Source: Tunturibacter empetritectus
Lineage (GTDB): Bacteria; Acidobacteriota; Terriglobia; Terriglobales; Acidobacteriaceae
Assembly: GCF_040358985.1 (NCBI RefSeq)
Contig: NZ_CP132932.1
Coordinates: 4,712,001-4,776,000, forward strand
Reading direction: 5' to 3'
Length of the DNA stretch: 64,000 nt
Below the pieces are notes generated by a model. That model was not told the origin of the DNA, ran no database searches, and worked only from the letters and a program-made list of their open reading frames with translations. Shown in pieces: positions 63,640 to 64,000 of the stretch (position 1 is its first letter; the number at the start of each line of letters is the position of its first letter). The translations under genes were made by a program, and so were the position numbers.

Positions 63640-64000
63640 ATGGCCCTTCCCACACGATCCCCTATTGCAATACCCCCGGCACAACCACCCGCTCCAGAAA
63701 GCAAAAAGACCTGGCTCGTCACCGCCACCAGCCTCGTCTTCATCGTTCTGCAGAGCGCCTGCACCGCCGTCATCGCCCTCAGCGGAGTCCGCGTCGCCAT
63801 CGGTCTCAGTGCGCTGGCCTCGGCAACCTTCGGCATCCACCCGCCTCCCACCGGCTTCCACCGCGACGCCATCCGCATCCCCATGATGATCGCCGCCACC
63901 ATCGGCTCCCTCATCAACCTCTATGTTCTTTGGCGCATCCGCTCTCTACGCGCCCGCCCTTCTTCACAGTGGCGCACCCAGCCCGCCACCCCCAGCCAGC
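63640..64000 (+). CDS. Partial hypothetical membrane protein, runs off the window
   Basis: Open from ATG 63640 (GAGGAA just upstream) to the window end, at least 120 residues with no stop. A Pro-rich start (SPIAIPPAQPPAPESKK) is followed by three hydrophobic segments: TATSLVFIVLQSACTAVIAL, VAIGLSALASATFGI and MMIAATIGSLINLYVLW, then a basic stretch. No family recognised; not obviously linked to the biosynthetic genes. Confidence 0.6.
   Translation, partial: MALPTRSPIAIPPAQPPAPESKKTWLVTATSLVFIVLQSACTAVIALSGVRVAIGLSALASATFGIHPPPTGFHRDAIRIPMMIAATIGSLINLYVLWRIRSLRARPSSQWRTQPATPSQ

Overview
The window most resembles the chromosome of an Acidobacteriota member, probably family Acidobacteriaceae (the Granulicella, Edaphobacter and Terriglobus group). 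This is inferred from gene style: Oar-like TonB-dependent receptors with an N-terminal carboxypeptidase-regulatory-like fold, VWFA-related secreted proteins, high-GC codon usage, and many short palindromic intergenic repeats. No rRNA, transposase, integrase or CRISPR array was seen.

Layout. 0.1-3.3 kb: ATPase and double permease of a NitT/TauT-type ABC importer. 3.4-12 kb: housekeeping and accessory genes (two cupins, a DmpA-type P1 peptidase, a bulb-type lectin, a shortened AI-2E-family membrane protein, a cytoplasmic GH13 alpha-amylase, purQ, a CpsB-like PHP phosphatase, an SDR). 12.1-14.5 kb: groES-groEL behind a sigma70-like promoter overlapped by a CIRCE operator. 14.8-20 kb: two VWA-type secreted proteins, one broken by an in-frame TAG, and a TonB-dependent receptor. 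20-27 kb: quinone oxidoreductase, an ATP-grasp enzyme overlapping a flavin monooxygenase, an acyltransferase, a GT2 and a TonB-like protein. 27-33.7 kb: a probable sugar-uptake locus (DeoR regulator, 1159-residue Oar-like receptor, BadF-type amino-sugar kinase) followed by cutC. 34-44.6 kb: copper/silver resistance region. A copZ-like chaperone, copA and csoR sit between tRNA-Val(TAC) and tRNA-Asp(GTC), with a CsoR-type palindrome upstream, followed by a Cys-rich small protein and cusCBA-type RND efflux genes. 44.8-49.7 kb: GT39-TPR membrane protein, an ArsR remnant, a JmjC/cupin-like oxygenase and a membrane-anchored alpha/beta hydrolase. 49.7-63.6 kb: a hybrid NRPS-PKS biosynthetic operon on the minus strand, with a divergent Sfp-type phosphopantetheinyl transferase.

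The most notable system is the assembly line at 49740-62454. Three genes overlap by 4 bp each and encode A-T, then KS-AT-T-AMT-C-A-T, then C-T-TE. Reading the ten specificity positions by eye gives DFWNIGMVHK (the published threonine code) for the first A domain and DILQLGVIWK (close to the published glycine code) for the second. The AT has a malonyl-type HAFH motif, and there is no KR. A GSA-type aminotransferase follows the PKS carrier. The simplest reading is Thr extended by malonate, transaminated at C3 to a 3,4-diamino-5-hydroxyhexanoyl unit, and joined to Gly. The chain then passes to a terminal C-T-TE that lacks its own A domain. I do not recognise the product.

A second unusual feature is a family of about 200-bp palindromic repeats: three full and two half copies between 8.6 and 20.1 kb, none noticed elsewhere. 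Two of them carry the same extra noncoding module in inverted arrangement.
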